The translations under genes were made by a program, and so were the position numbers. From contig CM020505.1 in assembly GCA_009823395.1 (NCBI GenBank), positions 3,221,129-3,285,128 on the forward strand: 64,000 bases of DNA, written 5' to 3'. The stretch is from Thamnaconus septentrionalis (Eukaryota; Chordata; Actinopteri; Tetraodontiformes; Monacanthidae). Positions 34,866-46,674 of the stretch are shown here, in pieces (position 1 is the stretch's first letter; each line of letters starts with the position of its first letter). The notes beneath the pieces are model-generated. The model searched no databases. It was not told where the DNA came from and saw only the letters and a list, made by a program, of their open reading frames with translations.

Positions 34866-36939
34866 TAATGATGTTAAATGGATTTATTCTACCAACAAAA
34901 ACTTTGAAACAAGCAAAATATAAATTCAAATAATAATATAGAAGAACATTTTTTTTATTGCTGCATATATCCCTCAAAGACATCTCTACAGAGTACTGGC
35001 GGATGTATGGAGTGTAATGCCTCCATCAGTATGCAGGGCCAGGCCAGTAAGACAGTTGAATCCCACTGGAATCAATAGACTATTCTACTGATCCTCAGAC
35101 GCCTTTTCTAAAATTCGGAAATAGAATTTGCGTTTCACTTATGTTTTGATCAGTGGAAAGCAGCACTGAGTTGACTTTTTTTTTTGTTAAAGCCAAGTGT
35201 AATGAGTCTCACATTGTTCTCCGTTATGATGGTGTGTTCACTATTTAGTCTGCTAGACGTGGCGGCAGCTCTGACCTGCACTACATTCTGGAGTAAAACA
35301 GCAGACGCTAATGAGCACCAAGGCAAAAAGCTGTCGGAACACACGCTTACAACGGAGCTACACACTCACAGACACGCACGCACGCACGCACGCACACGCG
35401 CTGCAACGCGCACGTGCCTCCTGTTTCCCATGGCTAGTTTAGCTGTCTTTACATGTGGGGCACGTTTGCTAACATTTCTTAAGGCTTGGCTTCATTAATG
35501 CAGACGATTAGCATCCTGTGAATTAATTAGTGTCAGTGCCCTTCAAAATGCTAATGCTAGCATTCTGTTGTCTTGAAGAGCAGTTAGAGCGGCCGACCGG
35601 CCCACGGTGCAAACTTCTTCATTTGAGCGTCAGCTGCTCCAGTTTAAAAGATTGTGCTATTTGATAAATGTGTTTTTTAGCACCGAGAAAGCATTTGATG
35701 AGGAAATTCTCTCAAGGATTTATTAACTGAATGTGTCCAGCTGATTTAGACAGAAGTGTTGGCGATGTGCACTTTCTAAAACGTACATTCTTGCCAGACA
35801 TTAAGTCGATTAGTCATTTATCTTGACAAGCCTGCACCTGTCTTCATACTGACAGCGTAGTGTGCGCTTAAAGAAAACCAAGGCGCGGCACTGAGCTGCT
35901 GCAGTGCCACCAGTCACCAGCAGTGGCAGCAGATTCAAGCTTAAACTAGATTCTGTCACGTTTGCAAATGTGACAGGACAACATACTGGATGCCAGGTGT
36001 ATATTCATTCCAAGTAGTTTTATTTTTCTATTTCAACCCTTACATGATAGTTTTTTTCAGATACACAAATAAGAATTCTGTCTTGTCCAAAATGCAAGAT
36101 TTCTCCATATTTATGTCGTTTTGTTACAAAGCTTAAGTTGTGAGTAAGAAATTATCTGCAAGATTCATTGCTAACAAGTTTTAGTTTAATCTCTGTTTTG
36201 CAGCTGCATATATATTTGTTTATTTTATCATCTCAAGGTGAAAACTGTGGCTGTGAACCGCTGCACGTCATACTTTTTGAACAATACGTGCCGTCTTTCA
36301 GCGCGCTCGTGATTTTACACAAATGCAAACGCAATGGTTCAGACTCCACTGGTTTGTGATGCATTCAGACTTGGCAGTCTTCCCGCTGTCTTTCCTGCAA
36401 ACCTGGCAACCCACCATCCAGGCCGCTGGATCACCCCAGGAGCGACCTGCTAATTCTGAATAGCTTCCAAACCGGTCAGCTTTCCATACTTTCTGGCACT
36501 GACATTATCAATCACGCAATCACGCACGCAGAAACAAGACAAATAACCTCCGCGCCAGCCATTGATTGTCGCACACACGGCCTACAGGAAAACAGCGCGT
36601 CAATATGTTTTAAATCTGTTGTACGATGGTGTGAGGGACTGTCCCTCCTGGCTGCTGTTGACACGCGTGTTGAAGAGATGAGGTTTGCATGTTTGCAGGC
36701 CACCGCCACCCTCACAAAAAAAAATGTGAAAAATTTAAACCGTGCAGGTTTACGTGCACGGTGACGACGACAGGACCAGAACAAAAGGCCCCTCCCTCCC
36801 ATTCAACGCTCTCCTCTTGCATTCTCCCATTTAAACACATTGTATTGACAGCTTCCCCCTTGTAATTAAAGAGTACTGAAGAGCTGGCCGGCTTCCAAGA
36901 CAAAGTTCAAAAGACGGGTCATGGGAGGAGGGAGGCGCG

Positions 36940-37013
36940 TGTGTGTGTGTGTGTGTGCGAGAGAGAGAGAGAGAGAGAGCGAGAGGGAGAGAGAGAGAGA
37001 GAGGAGAGGCTGG
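36940..37013. repeat. Compound (GT)n-(GA)n microsatellite
   Basis: A GT array runs into GA units and then a G8 run. Another GT/GC array follows at about 37040-37078. Confidence 0.95.
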
Positions 37014-37222
37014 GGGGGGACAAAGCGGGTCTGACTGTCTGTGTGTGTGTGTTTGCGTGCGCGTGCGTGCGTGTGTGTCAGTCAGCTGTCGATGCAGCTG
37101 GACACATCAGAGAGGGGCCTTTATCGACAGACTTTGGGCTCTAATGATTTCACCTTATTTAACAGGCATCTGAAGAGACGACTATGCTAATTGTAAAAGG
37201 GATCGCCACTTTGTTTGGGAGG

Positions 37223-37261
37223 CGGGCGGGCGGGAGGGAGGAGGGAGGGAGGGAGGGAGGT
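37223..37261. repeat. (GGGC)n-(GGGA)n array, G-quadruplex motif
   Basis: Nine or more GGG runs spaced by one to three bases on the plus strand; the transcript of esrrg would be C-rich here. Confidence 0.93.
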
Positions 37262-37467
37262 GAGCTTCAGGTTGAAGACGCGTGCACGTGTCCAGTGTGT
37301 CTTTTGTGCGCCTTAAAACAGCAGTAGATGTGCTGTTGTCATTTGTTCTTTGTGTGTGTGTGTGTGTGTGTGTGCACACTGCTTGGATATGGAGTATTGA
37401 AATGAGTCCTTTGACTCTTGGTTTAGCTTCAATGAGTCCCATGGGTCTTTGACCGTCAAGGATTAAC

Positions 37468-37469
<2 letters not shown>

Positions 37470-37505
<36 letters not shown>
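37470..37505. repeat. (CT)n microsatellite next to an esrrg exon
   Basis: About 17 CT units within 100 bp of the 5' splice site of the exon ending at 37597. Confidence 0.96.
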
Positions 37506-37508
<3 letters not shown>

Positions 37509-37596
37509 CTCCAGCGCGCATTTGAACACAGATGCACAACGACGGGTAGAAAAAAGACGGCAACAGAACAAACCCTGGAGTCTTTTTTTTGCGTAC

Positions 37597-37759
37597 CTGA
37601 GTTGGCCAGCGCGATGGCCTTGAGCGTGACGAATTCCTCCTTCTCCAGCTTCATCGTCCGGTACTTCTTGACCAGCTGCAGGATGGTGTTGTTCAATTCC
37701 AGCAGGCCGGCCAGCTTCGACTGGTCCTCGTCCATGATGTAGTCCTCGGCGTACACCAG
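37597..37759 (-). CDS. esrrg: esrrg exon: ligand-binding domain helices 6-8
   Basis: This encodes residues 324-377 and one base of Asp378. The acceptor is tctttcctgcag|CTGGTG and the donor is [33 protein letters not shown] keeps Tyr326, and [21 protein letters not shown] keeps Asn346; both line the small ERR pocket. It is separated from the preceding exon by only 103 bp. Confidence 0.97.
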
Positions 37760-37862
37760 CTGCAGGAAAGAGACAACACAAAAAGACAGGCAGGGGTGTC
37801 ACAGGATGCGGCAGTGGTGCGGTGAGCAAACGGAGGACAGCGAGAAGGAGGGCGGCGCGCAC

Positions 37863-37969
37863 CTTGTCTTCGAAGGAGAGCGAGCGGTAGACCACGCGCA
37901 GGATCAGGATCTCCATCCACGCGCTCTGCAGTAGACTCATCTGGTCTGCCAGCGACAGCGTGGAGAAGC
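37863..37969 (-). CDS. esrrg: esrrg exon: ligand-binding domain helices 3-5
   Basis: This completes Gly288 and encodes residues 289-323. The acceptor is tctccaccag|GCTTCT and the donor is [35 protein letters not shown] is identical to human. It is followed by Arg (CGC, 37896-37898) where human has Gly312, then [11 protein letters not shown] with the pocket residue R316. The exon ends in Lys where human has Glu323. The LADQMSLLQ part helps form the coactivator groove. Confidence 0.97.
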
Positions 37970-38539
37970 CTGGTGGAGACAGACAGGACGGGGGAGGGGC
38001 AGTTGGATGAACATTTCTTACACAAGGGGAGCGAATTTGCGAGGCGAATAATTCACTTTTTTTTTTTTTTAAACCCTCTCGAAGTCAATGCAAGCTTCCA
38101 CGACGCCAGCGGATTTCCAGGGAGCGAAAAAAGCGGCTGTTATTTTTCGCTCGTGTCGAGTTCTGCAGAGGCAATAAGGCGAACGGAGCGGCTAAACCTC
38201 TGACCAATCAAAATGATGTTGGCATGTCGATGACGTCGCATCAAAACTTTTGGGTAATTTTACACGCATGTGGCTGGAGGTCAGTTTCACTGTTCAAATC
38301 TCCTGTTTGGAACTGAAACGAAGCGACAGAGCGTTGAAAATGTAGACCGCTGAGATGGTCGGGACCAGGGCTCCTCCCTCCGTCCGGCTGAAGGGAGTCG
38401 CCCTCTTCCTCCACCTCCACCTCCTCCTCCCCATCCCCTCTCTCCCCATGCCCAGGGCTGTTCTCTGGGGAAAGGCAAGCCTTATCTCCCCCTGACACAA
38501 CCTCCACAGATCAATGCCGGCCATCGCTGCCGTGCCGCT

Positions 38540-38541
<2 letters not shown>

Positions 38542-38590
<49 letters not shown>
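38542..38590. repeat. (CA)n microsatellite
   Basis: About 24 perfect CA units. Confidence 0.97.
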
Positions 38591-38593
<3 letters not shown>

Positions 38594-39145
38594 TTGCCGG
38601 CATGGCCTCAAAACTGCTGCTTTCTCTCGTGTCAATCCCGGCCTGTCTATTTGCTTACGTCTGTATCTGTCTGTCCCCCGCTATCACAATCGCCGCCTTC
38701 TTTATCACTCTTTGTCCGTCTGAGGCCGCAGCAACATCTGTGCGTCTTTGTTTTCCGCATCCGGCTTAACAGCCACCTCCACCTGAATATGCTTGCAGGG
38801 GCCGCGTTGGATGTTTATCTTCTGAGACCTCGGGACAAAAAAAAAACAAACAAAACAGAAACAGCCATCCAGTCTTTACTTACTGGAAGGGCCTGCCGCC
38901 ATGGGGTCACGTTATTGCAAGTCTAAATGGAAGTCGCTCAACGGCGATGACTGAAAGTGCTGGTGTGAATTAAAATTCACAGGGCGACAAAACGAGAAGA
39001 AACAGCGATATTCTCCCTCGCAATGCTACACGATTACTTAGGAACATGAAATTGTCCGAAAAAAACCAATGTATTAAATTCTTGAGCGTACGGTGGAGGC
39101 TCAGCGCAGCTCCGCCGGGAACCCGCTGAACATAACATCACTGCA

Positions 39146-39380
39146 GGGCCACTGTAGCTCAGGAGGAAGAGCGGATTGTCCAACGATTGAAAGGTTGGCG
39201 GTTCAAATCCCGCTCCATCCCAGTCCGTCGTTGTGTCCTTGGGCAAGACACTGAACCCTACGTTGCTCTCAATGGGGCTGCAGCGCCTTGCGTGGCAGCA
39301 GCCACCCATTGGTGTGTAAGTGAATGGGTGAATGAGAGGCTGTTGGACAGCGCTATATGAGTGCAGTCCATTTACCATCC
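39146..39380 (+). mobile_element. tRNA-derived SINE, probably V-SINE type
   Basis: A tRNA-like head (39147-39218) carries a box A (GTAGCTCAGGAGG) and a perfect box B GGTTCAAATCC at 39200-39210. A body follows with TTGTGTCCTTGGGCAAGACA, a motif shared by many fish SINEs, and a tail with AGCGCTATATGAGTGCAG and CCATTTACCATCC. An imperfect flanking repeat (catcactgcag / catcctgcgg) may be the target duplication. The tRNA part is not a functional tRNA gene, because it continues directly into a SINE body and lacks a terminator at the 3' end. Confidence 0.85.
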
Positions 39381-39659
39381 TGCGGTGAGATTTCATAGCA
39401 TTTAGCCACGTTTGACTGGCTTTTAGTTTTTCTGTCCATGCTGTTGTGTTTTTGAGTTTGTTTTTTTTTTGGGGGGGGTGAAACGAGATTTTGCTTGATG
39501 CAGTTTCACCGAGCGAGCGCTCGCTCGCTCGCCCGTCGCCTCTCCCTCCCTGTCGCTCTACCGTTTTAATGGAACACCTGCCAACTCACACCTTTCCACA
39601 CAGCTGTCCTTTCCTCACACACCTGTCCATTCACACCTGCCCGCCTATACCATGGCACC

Positions 39660-39688
<29 letters not shown>
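39660..39688. repeat. (GT)n microsatellite
   Basis: About 14 GT units ending in GCGTGC. An (GAGC)n/(TCGC)n stretch lies earlier at about 39510-39535. Confidence 0.95.
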
Positions 39689-39690
<2 letters not shown>

Positions 39691-40286
39691 CTAGCGCGCT
39701 AGCCTTCCTTCACAGGCAAAGGGGAAATACAGCGGCCCACTTGAACACACCTGTCAGACCTCGCTGCAGGAGAAGCGGGCAGATGAGAAGGAAGATATTT
39801 CCTTCAGCAACATCTGCTGCAATCTGCCTCCTCTCGAGACGGCCGGTCGGCGCGTGACGGTGAGCGCCGCGAGTGCACGCGGAACGTGCAGCTGGGGCCT
39901 TTATCTCACCGTGCGTTGATGGGGAGTGGCAGGCGTCTCATTATGTCCAGGTTGCGGGCTATTGTTGTTTGTGATGCGCCCCAACTCATTCCACCTACAA
40001 CTCTGTTAACATCTCCAGCGCGCGCCATCCTCGCCGAGCAGTGACACAATCTGGGAGACGCAGTACATGCGCACACACGCCGCGTGACGTACGGCGGAGA
40101 TACAAAAATGAGGCAGAAACTGGAGGCAATCCAAAAGTGGATGACTGATATGTGCACGCACACACACACACACACACAGCACCAAGTAGGCAGCAGTATC
40201 GTTGCCAACTGGCAGTGTCTTATTCTACTTAATGAAATCATCAGAAGGGATTAGAGGTGAATTTCTTAAGGGGGTCTCTTCTTCAT

Positions 40287-40289
<3 letters not shown>

Positions 40290-40322
<33 letters not shown>
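40290..40322. repeat. (CA)n microsatellite
   Basis: A perfect CA array; a shorter one lies at 40158-40178. Confidence 0.96.
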
Positions 40323-40325
<3 letters not shown>

Positions 40326-40841
40326 TCTCAGATGTCTTCAGGGGGTCCTCAGGATTCATTGTGCGAAGGGGAAATAAGCTCAGGCATTTCTAAAATTAAC
40401 ACAGACACACAGTCTGGCTTATTGAATCTGTCGGAACCCCGAGGTCAAGTGTAGAGAAGACGAGGCACGAGCGAGGGGTTAATATCACTTGATGGTGTCG
40501 CCAGTCGTGTGTTTCCACTTGTGCCAGTGTGTTTCTGCGCGCGCATTTTTTTTTTTTGGTTTTTCCTCCGCCCCTGCATCGGCCCGGGCATCAGGAGCAG
40601 CAGGGACGGTTCGATCAATTTGAGGACATCCCCCTGGTGGAATCTGATCTGGTGGGCCTGGCAAAGTGGGAGGCATGCACAAAAACAGAAATCTATAAAT
40701 ACGCACGGGGTGGGAAAAATAACATCATTCAGAGGGCATGTGCACGAGTAGTTGGGGGGGCTTTAAATAAGGGTTTGCGTAAATCTCCAATCAACACCAA
40801 TTTCCCTCTTAATTACAAGGAACATGCACACGCGCCAGCCA

Positions 40842-40847
<6 letters not shown>

Positions 40848-40895
<48 letters not shown>
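40848..40895. repeat. (CA)n microsatellite
   Basis: About 24 perfect CA units. Confidence 0.97.
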
Positions 40896-40901
<6 letters not shown>

Positions 40902-41701
40902 CAATAATTAAAACCCTTGTGATTAATTTATCGAGCTGAAAGTGCAGCTTTTCTTGTTGAGATGCATCAATGATTTTTATCAGGATGTGGTTTGGCTGCG
41001 CGCGCGTGTGTGTGTGTGTGTGTGGCTGTGTGGCTGTGTGGCTGTGTGGCAGGCATCAGAAATCTGTCCACAAACAGTTTCTCAACCAATGCAACCACCA
41101 GCGCTGCTAGTTAGTGAGTGAGTTCTTCAGTGTGGTGGCCAATTTTGCCATCACTACACGTGTGTTTGTGCATCTCCACCTCTGTGTGTGTTTGTGTTGT
41201 GTGCGCGTTGTCCCGTGTGAGCGCGTTCCCCCCCCCACGCCCACCCCCTCCACCCTCCTCCTCCAACCGGCCTGTCTGCGCTGTTCAGCCATCCAATGCC
41301 TCTTATCTGTCTGATTAATAGGCGGCCAGCTTCAGGACAAATTAATTAACAGATAACGCCATCTCTCCCTTCTTCCCCTCCTCCTCTCCCCTCCCCTCCT
41401 TCTCATGGAGCGATCGATACGGCAGAAGAAAAGAAACATCAATGGGAATTTAGTGCTGATGATGGAGAGAGAGCGGTATTGATGGAGAGACCGCGAGGAA
41501 GAGTGAGGCGGAGAAGAAAGTGAAAGGGTGGTGGCGGTGATGGTGGCGGGGGTGTTGGAGGCGTGAGAGGGGAGGGACGGGGGCGGAGACCTTTCTTTCA
41601 TACCTGTGATGTCACCTGACAAAAGGAAGGCTCCTTATTTGACTCTAATTACATTTCCTCTCTGCCCATTGTTGATAAGGCATCTCGTACCATGTGTGGG
41701 A

Positions 41702-41704
<3 letters not shown>

Positions 41705-41745
<41 letters not shown>
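41705..41745. repeat. (GT)n microsatellite
   Basis: About 20 perfect GT units. Confidence 0.97.
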
Positions 41746-41747
<2 letters not shown>

Positions 41748-41989
41748 GCTGTGTGATCCAGAGCCCAATGTGCATCAATTTAAGCCAAACCTCACAAGTT
41801 TTTCAAAGCAAAGCCTTTCTACCTTTTATTTTTGTGCCACGGTCAGAGTTGAAGACTTTCGCCATCTTTTTCCTTTTCTGCTCTGACAAAGAACGACGCA
41901 CCACTGGACATCTTGAACACGCTACGCCATGTTCAGTGTTCTCTCACTCCAAGGCCACGCTTTAGAAGGGCGCTACCAGAAAACAGGAA

Positions 41990-42192
41990 ACTAAAAAAAA
42001 AAAGACAAAAAAAGAAAAGAAAAAAGTAACAGGAAACTGAAAAAGACGAAAAAGAAAAAAGAAAAAAAAGAGAAAAAAAAATGAGAAAAAGGGAAAAAAA
42101 ATGAGAAAAAAGAAACAGGAAGTAAAAAGGAAGAAAAAACAAAAAACAGAAAAAAATGAATAAAAAGAAAAAATGAAAAAAAAGAAAAAAAA
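41990..42192. repeat. A-rich purine tract
   Basis: About 200 bp made of A runs broken by G, with few other bases. Lys-rich or Phe-rich frames here are artefacts of composition. It may be the expanded tail of a retroelement, but no body is recognised. Confidence 0.93.
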
Positions 42193-42477
42193 TCTGGCCT
42201 GGACGACAGGCCGGGGGTCAGCTGACTGGGCAGCAATGCACAGTCGCCAGACAATGTCTCGATGTAATGCAAAGTTAGTAACAGCTGATGAACACAAACA
42301 CACCTATGCAACATTCATCGTCACTGTAAAGTCGACTGTTTCTGGCGTCCAGGAGTTAAGAGGTGCGTCAGGGCCGAGCCGCTAACCTCCTCCTGTTCCA
42401 GCGGGGTTGACGTGCGCGTCTTGCATTTCTTCTTGTGACGCTTCTGCTGAAATATTTAGAAACTTGGTCGCACCTGC

Positions 42478-42540
42478 GAGTGTGTGTGTGTGTGTGTGTG
42501 TCTGTGTGTGTGTAGGTGTGTATGTAGGTGTGTGTGCGCT
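42478..42540. repeat. Interrupted (GT)n microsatellite
   Basis: GT units with CT and AG interruptions. CA arrays follow at 42646-42690. Confidence 0.95.
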
Positions 42541-42801
42541 TGCGCACGCCATACATCGGTCTGACAGAAGGAGGCTGCAGCGCAGTCATAGGGAATTAAA
42601 CTCTGCTGGTCGCTCTCGCGCCTTCGCCTTCTTCCTTTTGCTCTATCACACACACACACACACACATGCGTGCACACACACACACAAAGACAAGCACACG
42701 TAAACACGCGCGTCGATTCCCCAGCCACCCTGCGGCCTGTTTGTCTGCCAAATGAGTCTTGACTGCACGTTTACACCCGAGACCGCACAACAATCTGGCG
42801 C

Positions 42802-42869
42802 GCACACACACACACACACACACACGCACGCATGTGCATGAACACACACACACACACACACACACACAG
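42802..42869. repeat. Double (CA)n microsatellite
   Basis: Two CA arrays separated by a CG/TG-containing spacer (about 42825-42842). Confidence 0.96.
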
Positions 42870-44559
42870 GATAGCCCTCTCTCATGCCCCAGTTGCTACG
42901 TAAACACGCGCAAACACATGAATCCAAGAGGCCTATAGTTGTTTTCTTGTGGTTACAGGGCAAATGGGAACCAGTGAGAAGAGACTGCGATGCTCATAGC
43001 TACCAGTGCACTTGTGTGTGTGTGTGTGTGTGGTTTGTAAAAGCAATGAAGCCATTTGTCTATGAGAGTAGCACTGCGTTTTAGAGAGAAAACGTACATC
43101 CAAGAAACTGTTTCAACAAATAACTTCAATATGTCTAACGCCACGAGGCGTTCAGAATTGATTATGTTCGAGAACTGCTTATATTGTTTGTGTTAAGTTG
43201 CATATAAGGTGCACGTGGCTCCACAGCAGGCCCCCCTGCTTACACTGTTTGCACTCTGTCCAGCACGACTGTCGCTTTGAGACATGTTTGACCACAAGCT
43301 CCTCAACGTGTCTCGGCAACTTAACAGCAAGGGGCTTCGCGCTCTTATCGCAACTTATCGGTCTCAAAGTCGTAAAAAGGCGGTTCACACGTTGTCACCG
43401 AAACACAGCGCAACGCAACCCGGCCAAACTGAATTCACACGAAGCAGCGTGCCGCTAACCTCGCCCGGCTGCTGGCTGGCTGGCATCTTAACACTGAATT
43501 CTCACTCCTCCATCTTGCCAAAGGAACAATGAAAAGCGTTTTTAAAAAGTGTTTTTAAACAATTTCCCAACCGGTTGGCTTCCTTTACAGAAATGAGAGT
43601 GGGAGGAACGAGAATGGGTGAAGTGCCAAAGAAGCTGCCCTGAAACACCAGAAGCCCAATAAGAAAAGATTAGAGTGGAGACAACTGTAATTATCAGAAT
43701 GAGATGGTTTATCGCATTATAACAAGAGCAAGAAAAAGATGACAATATCTCAGTGTGCGTCAGTGTCGTAAATTGCACCAATAGGATGCCTTGCACTTTA
43801 AGTGTCCCTTTTGCTAGAAGCTTGAAACCTGATTGGTCTGCTTGAAGTCCACCCAAGCGTTGCCTCGTCTCACCTCTGACCTCCACCACATGGACGTGCA
43901 ATACATGGCCAAAATCGTCGCGGGGGGGATTTGGGAAAATATGTACGTCATATGTATCTCTGCAATTACATTAATCAATCAATATTATTCATCTGTATTT
44001 AAGAATTTAATACATAATCATTTTTATTTCATGATATTTCTTATTTTACCAAAGAGCTGCGACTTAAAACAGCTTCAAGTCGTCTTGTCGCTGGTTGCAG
44101 GTGTGAGCGGAGCAGACTGGTGGACTGTCCATGTGCAGCGCGCACACGTATTGTGTTCTGCGGGGGACAGATTTAAGTCTTCTGGCCCACTGAGATAGAG
44201 ATTGCATTAGGACACGTGAAGTTTCCAACAGTTCCCAGCACATCGCTGCCCTGCACGTGAGTGTGTGTGCGTGTGCACGTGCATGTGCATGTGCGTGCGC
44301 GTGCTGCGTCTTTGTTCGGCACACGCAATTCGACTCCCGCGCTCTCTTTCGGAACCACTTTCTCTGCTCATTGCCGTTTAGATTTGTGTTAGTGCGCACA
44401 CTGTTGCACGCTGGGCAAAGCAAGTGCTCCCTCGTGACGCTCCTCCAGTGCGCGCGCGCGCGCACGTGCGCAAAATCTCACACTGTTTTGTACCATACGG
44501 CCAGACGCCGGCCCAAATGAATATGGACCCCCTGCGACGGCCTTAGCCAAGCTGAAACC

Positions 44560-44662
44560 ACACACACACACACACACACGCCTGTGCTTGTGCACATGCA
44601 CACAGTCACACGCACACATGATATACTCAAATGACAAGCGCGCTGGCAAACGCTTTCACTTT

Positions 44663-44694
<32 letters not shown>

Positions 44695-44820
44695 AGCTGA
44701 CCCAATTACACAGAGATGCGCAACGAAATGGAAACAAATCTAGCCAGAGAAGCAGCTAATTTGGAGGGGCTTAAAGACACACTCGCACTAACTAACTAAC
44801 ACACACACACACACACACAC
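44560..44820. repeat. Cluster of (CA)n microsatellites
   Basis: Three CA arrays at about 44560-44580, 44663-44693 and 44799-44821, separated by unique sequence. Confidence 0.93.
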
Positions 44821-45929
44821 GCACTTCTACGTGCACATCTACTACAAGCCGACTGAAGTGACTTATAAGAAAAGCCAGAATCAGAGCTGTTTGTCTCTGT
44901 GCAGGAGTCAAGTTGCAGTTGTCACCCATGTCTGTCTGGAATTATTCATGGAGCGGCTGGTGGACAGGTTGGTCAAAACAACAACCACTTAAAAGGACAA
45001 CACACGCTGGAACAATCCACGTGAAGAAAACATTGAAATTCAAATTTTCCGGACGCTCCCGCAGCAATTGAACCCTGCAACTGTGAATACTAACACGACA
45101 ACACAACATTCAGGTTCTCGCAGTACATGCCGCACGTACATATCAATTAGAGCAGGTACAAAATACTGCAAAACTGCGTCTTTGAATTGTAAAATACAAT
45201 TCTAAAGTCCCAATGGGCGTTCAGTGGCCACCAGTGGTATTCACTCAGAGGACGTGCAGGCTAATTAATGCTTTGGGGGACTGGACTTCAGAGAGCCAAT
45301 CAAAAGCAAGGTTCTGCTTTTGTGTTCATGACATGTTTATGTCTGGAGAACCACTGATAGAAGAATAAAAATCCACTGAATGACACTGGAGCCAAGTATG
45401 TCATAAAAAAACCTGCACGACACCAAGAGGTGATTTAAAAAAAAAAAAAAAAAAAGTCCATGATTGTTGTAAGCAGTATTGATTTCATTTCGGGGAGCAA
45501 AACGAGCTGCAGATTAGTTGTTGGTTCGTTTCATTGACAAAAGAAACAGACAAAACCCCAACAACACCACCACCACCGGAACTCCTGCCAGTTGGCCTCG
45601 ACTGCGTCTGCATTCCAGCGCAGCACAAACAAGGCTCGCCGCCACCTCCACCTCCAGCCCCTCCAACGCGCTTTTCAAAAATCGTCTCTTTTCCTCTCTT
45701 CTTTCTTCCATCTTCACCTCCCCGCCCCCACCCCTCCCTACCCTCTGCCCCCCTCCGCCCGCCCCTCCTCCCGACGTGCGGCCTGGGGGAGAGCGGAGCA
45801 GTCACAGGCTCGCAGTGGCCTCTAATCAGTGTGAACAGCCAGCTAATTACCAAACCCTCAGCCCTCGCTGCCTGTTAATTGCATACATTAGACACCATCA
45901 GCAGCAAGCGCAAGATTAACACCTAAAAT

Positions 45930-46240
45930 CTTCCCTGCGCTGTCGCGGCCGAGACGAGCGCACTCTCCGCCCGCCGCGCTGGGTGGGGGGGGGTGGGGGG
46001 TGCATGGGGCGGGGGATAGGGGTGGGGGAGGGGGAAGGAGGTGCGCTGCCTCTGCAGTTGCGGCCGCTGATATTTAACACTTAATTAGAGGCAAAAAGCG
46101 GAGATGAGGAAAAGCAGCCGGGACGGCGGGCGGAGCTGGTTGCAAGTGTTGGGCGGCTGGCGGCTGGGTGGTGGGGAGCGGGTGGGGAGCAGCTCGCCCG
46201 GCGGGGGGGCAACCGGTCGAGGAGGACGACCCCGCGTCTC
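45930..46240. promoter_or_regulatory. GC- and CpG-rich intronic block with G-quadruplex motifs
   Basis: CpG-rich stretches (gcgctgtcgcggccgagacgagcg, cgggacggcgggcgga and ccggtcgagg, some joined to neighbours) flank a run of more than six G clusters at 45981-46041. Sequences rich in AATTA/TTAATT motifs lie on both sides. A block like this inside an otherwise AT-rich intron could be an enhancer, an alternative promoter or an orphan CpG island. No transcript evidence can be read from sequence. Confidence 0.4.
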
Positions 46241-46635
46241 AGTGGAGGCGACAGATGGAGTGACATTAAGAGCATGGCAGCGCAGGCATTTGAAATAATA
46301 AAATATCAATATTTACATTTTAATTACCCGCTTCGAGCTCCACGCCGGCAGTGCAGAGGTGTTTGTGTGTGTGTGTGTGTGTGTCGGGGGGGCTGCAAGT
46401 CTTCTTGTCTTTACATAAATTGAAGAGGGCTGCTTTTCTCCAGAGGAAATTGTCTCACTGATATAAACAATGTGCAGCACTATTTCTGTTTTGTTTTTTT
46501 TAAGATATAATTTCTATTCCCGTTTAGCCTCACTTTCTTTTCTTCCCTTTTTTTCAACTAAATCTACCATCTTCCTGTCATCCCGGCTGTGCCTGCGTTG
46601 ATACAATGCTGATGCAGGCAGAAATGACCACCGCA

Positions 46636-46639
<4 letters not shown>

Positions 46640-46673
<34 letters not shown>
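46640..46673. repeat. (GT)n microsatellite
   Basis: A perfect GT array; a shorter one lies at 46364-46384. Confidence 0.96.

Positions 46674-46674
<1 letters not shown>

Larger units (their letters stand above)
33697..37596 (-). other. esrrg: esrrg last intron
   Basis: A 3.9-kb intron with (GT)n at about 34125-34149, a (TAC)n/(TAA)n array (34818-34865), a GT plus GA array (36940-37013), a G-rich GGGA array (37223-37261), and GT (37352-37374) and CT (37470-37505) arrays close to the exon. No coding potential is seen. Confidence 0.8.

Noticed and set aside
39147..39218. tRNA gene
   Set aside because: Box A and box B are present, but the sequence continues into a SINE body and tail, so it is a tRNA-derived SINE head.
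41962..42314. Phe-rich open frames, minus strand
   Set aside because: They are translations of the A-rich purine tract at 41990-42192.
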